Made by a program: the position numbers and the translations under genes
The notes under the pieces: model-generated
Told to the model about the DNA's origin: nothing
The model's input: the letters and a program-made list of their open reading frames with translations, nothing else
Databases searched by the model: none
Assembly (NCBI RefSeq): GCF_001613805.1
Contig: NZ_LPVY01000007.1
Coordinates: forward strand, 30,960-94,959
Direction of reading: 5' to 3'
DNA: 64,000 nucleotides
Source: Thalassospira lucentensis
GTDB taxonomy: Bacteria; Pseudomonadota; Alphaproteobacteria; Rhodospirillales; Thalassospiraceae
Shown here: one piece after another, positions 62,624 through 64,000 of the stretch
How the letters are laid out: each line of letters begins with the position of its first letter
How positions within the stretch are numbered: the stretch's first letter is position 1

Positions 62624-63667
62624 CTAGCGGACAATAAAACCGCGACCGGTTTCATCATCTGCATCGTGCCAGAAACTGGCTTCACCGCTGTAATGTGCCT
62701 TGCCCGATACTTCGGCAATGATCGCCGGATAAGGCCCGCATCTGGTTGTGTCCAAAACGCGACCCTTAAAATCTGACCCGATGATACTTTCAAATGTTCT
62801 CGTTACACCGGTTGGGATCAGCCCCTTGGCATGTTGAATGGCAAGCCGCGCGCTGACGCCTGATCCGGTCGGACTGCGATCAACCTGATTGTCGGCAAAG
62901 ACACATATATTACGTGTTGGCTCTTTGGCAGGTGCATCTTTGCCATCGGTCAGGATAGCACCATACAGAAATGCCAGATCATCATGATCGGGATGGTTTA
63001 GCGTGATACTGGCATTCACCGCGCTGCATGCGGACTGCGCAAGATCGATCAGGTCGCGCACCGGTGAAGACCCGACCTCAAGGCCGAATTGTCCGGCATC
63101 CAGAACGGCATAGAATGCACCGCCATATCCGATATCTGTTTTGAATGCCCGGCCGTCGGCAAGCGCCAATTCAACATCGGCAGCAAACATGAAGGACGGA
63201 ACAGATTTGAAACGGACGGCACCACTTTTCCCATTGGTCACCGATACTTCGGCACGTACCAGCCCGCAGGGGCATTCAATATTAACCGGCGTTATCGGTT
63301 CGACAGGCGCGACCAATCCGTAATCAACGGCATATCGGCCAAGGGCGATGATGGCGTGGCCGCACATGGTCGAATAGCCTTCATTATGGATGAACAGAAC
63401 CGCCAGATCGGCTTCGGGCAGGCTCGGTTCGACCAGAATGGCGCCGTACATGTCGTAATGACCGCGCGGCTCGAACATCAGAAACCGCCGCAGATGATCA
63501 AGTTTGTTGCGGGTATATCGACGCTTGGCCAGAATATCGTCGCCTGGAATCGCCGGATAACCCGATGTGATGATCCGAAGCGGCTCGCCGCCGGTATGCA
63601 TATCAATGACTTTGATAGGGGATTTCCGGTTGGGCAGGGGCGGTTTGGAGGTCATCTGGCGACTCAT
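62624..63667 (-). CDS. Trans-3-hydroxy-L-proline dehydratase (proline racemase family)
   Basis: This protein of about 347 residues is homologous to the epimerase at 60680 but has Cys in YSTMCGHAIIALG and Thr instead of the second Cys in DRSPTGSGVSARLA. Cys/Thr replacement is the hallmark of trans-3-hydroxyproline dehydratases, which make 1-pyrroline-2-carboxylate. KVIDMHTGGEPLRI is the usual opening. Starts at 63682 (TTG), 63667 (ATG) and 63655 (ATG) are possible and none has a strong site; I use 63667. The matching reductase to proline is not in the window. Confidence 0.87.
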   Translation of the reverse strand: MSRQMTSKPPLPNRKSPIKVIDMHTGGEPLRIITSGYPAIPGDDILAKRRYTRNKLDHLRRFLMFEPRGHYDMYGAILVEPSLPEADLAVLFIHNEGYSTMCGHAIIALGRYAVDYGLVAPVEPITPVNIECPCGLVRAEVSVTNGKSGAVRFKSVPSFMFAADVELALADGRAFKTDIGYGGAFYAVLDAGQFGLEVGSSPVRDLIDLAQSACSAVNASITLNHPDHDDLAFLYGAILTDGKDAPAKEPTRNICVFADNQVDRSPTGSGVSARLAIQHAKGLIPTGVTRTFESIIGSDFKGRVLDTTRCGPYPAIIAEVSGKAHYSGEASFWHDADDETGRGFIVR

Positions 63668-63900
63668 TTTGGTGTTCTGCAAATTTTTAAAGGAAATTCA
63701 GGGTCGGATTCCGGCTGAAGTCAGGCGCTTTGTCTGGCAGGACATATCTATCTTAGCGGCGTTGAACATGCGCGCAATAGCGCCGCACCCGGATTTTGGC
63801 GTCAGGCGCGACCTTGCAGGTCATAAAAGTGAAACCTATATGTGGTTTCGCGCAAAAATTTTGCGTCTCGCACTTTCTGTCATTTTTTCTTAAAAAAGGT
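63668..63900. other. Intergenic region before the rRNA-type promoter
   Basis: No gene is supported here. An AT-rich run (about 63877-63900, CATTTTTTCTTAAAAAAGG) lies directly upstream of the promoter and looks like an UP element. The leftward promoter of the dehydratase gene must also lie in this stretch but I cannot place it. Confidence 0.45.
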
Positions 63901-63901
63901 G

Positions 63902-63930
63902 TTTACAGGTCTGGCGAGGGGCCCTATAAC
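63902..63930 (+). promoter_or_regulatory. Strong sigma-70 promoter of rRNA-operon type
   Basis: TTTACA at 63902-63907 and TATAAC at 63925-63930 are separated by exactly 17 bases. CCGCCTCC follows at once, a pattern common at alphaproteobacterial rRNA promoters, and an A/T-rich UP-like element precedes it. The following GC-rich sequence to 64000 has no protein-coding character and looks like an rRNA leader. The rRNA genes would begin beyond the window. Confidence 0.65.
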
Positions 63931-64000
63931 CCGCCTCCACCGACGGGGTGCGGCGCCAGCAAGACGGCGACGCGGGCTGGAAGGTAGAGGGCTACGGCTC

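Noticed and set aside
63901..64000. tRNA gene at the window end
   Set aside because: The GC-rich sequence after the promoter shows no cloverleaf or TTCGA-type T-loop. An rRNA leader is more likely.

Overview
This looks like a housekeeping and catabolic stretch of the chromosome of a free-living, probably marine alphaproteobacterium. The gene set (rhizobial-type GlpSTPQV glycerol importer, speF-type ornithine decarboxylase leader, hydroxyproline and reductive pyrimidine catabolism, many ABC importers) and moderate GC suggest a Rhodospirillales member close to Thalassospira. The genus is inferred from gene content; no rRNA gene lies inside the window. I see no transposase, integrase, phage gene, CRISPR array or tRNA.

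Layout. 1-5.8 kb: the 3' end of a uronate dehydrogenase gene, a small unknown protein, and a leftward ferric-hydroxamate-type importer (fhuC, two fhuD-like genes, fhuB) with a palindromic candidate iron operator upstream. 5.8-15 kb: an SMP-30 lactonase, a YbaY/MliC-like lipoprotein, an ornithine decarboxylase plus GNAT pair behind a structured speF-type leader RNA, an ion transporter with a DUF3830 protein, a DedA protein and a U32 tRNA-modification protein. 15-21 kb: a MarR-emrA-emrB efflux operon, an alanine/Na+ symporter, a universal stress protein and an Lrp regulator.

21-35.7 kb is the most coherent block: a complete reductive pyrimidine catabolism locus. It holds preT and preA (dihydropyrimidine dehydrogenase), hydA (dihydropyrimidinase), two unrelated candidate beta-ureidopropionases, a beta-alanine transaminase, a four-gene NMT1/ThiY-type ABC importer likely to bring in the substrate, and a RutR-like repressor. 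Two sites matching the RutR operator lie upstream of preT and of the repressor gene, so the locus appears to be a self-contained RutR-controlled regulon.

35.7-40.2 kb: a gdx-type guanidinium exporter under a guanidine-II riboswitch, mobA, a Sel1-like protein and a chemoreceptor. 40.3-53.6 kb: the glycerol system, with glpD-glpS-glpT-glpP-glpQ-DUF2160-glpV leftward and glpK separately rightward, linked by similar GlpR-like boxes. Between them lie gabD, an unknown coiled-coil protein and a UDP-GlcNAc 2-epimerase. 53.7-58.1 kb: an AEC transporter, a fused dehydrogenase and a glycosyltransferase that suggest surface polysaccharide synthesis.

58.2-63.7 kb: a hydroxyproline catabolic operon (deaminase, D-hydroxyproline oxidase, 4-hydroxyproline epimerase, GntR regulator) facing a trans-3-hydroxyproline dehydratase gene. 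The last 100 bases carry a strong promoter of alphaproteobacterial rRNA type, so an rRNA operon probably starts just beyond the window.

I found no single new multi-gene system. The best leads are regulatory (RutR boxes, guanidine-II riboswitch, speF leader, GlpR boxes) plus a few unusual domain architectures.
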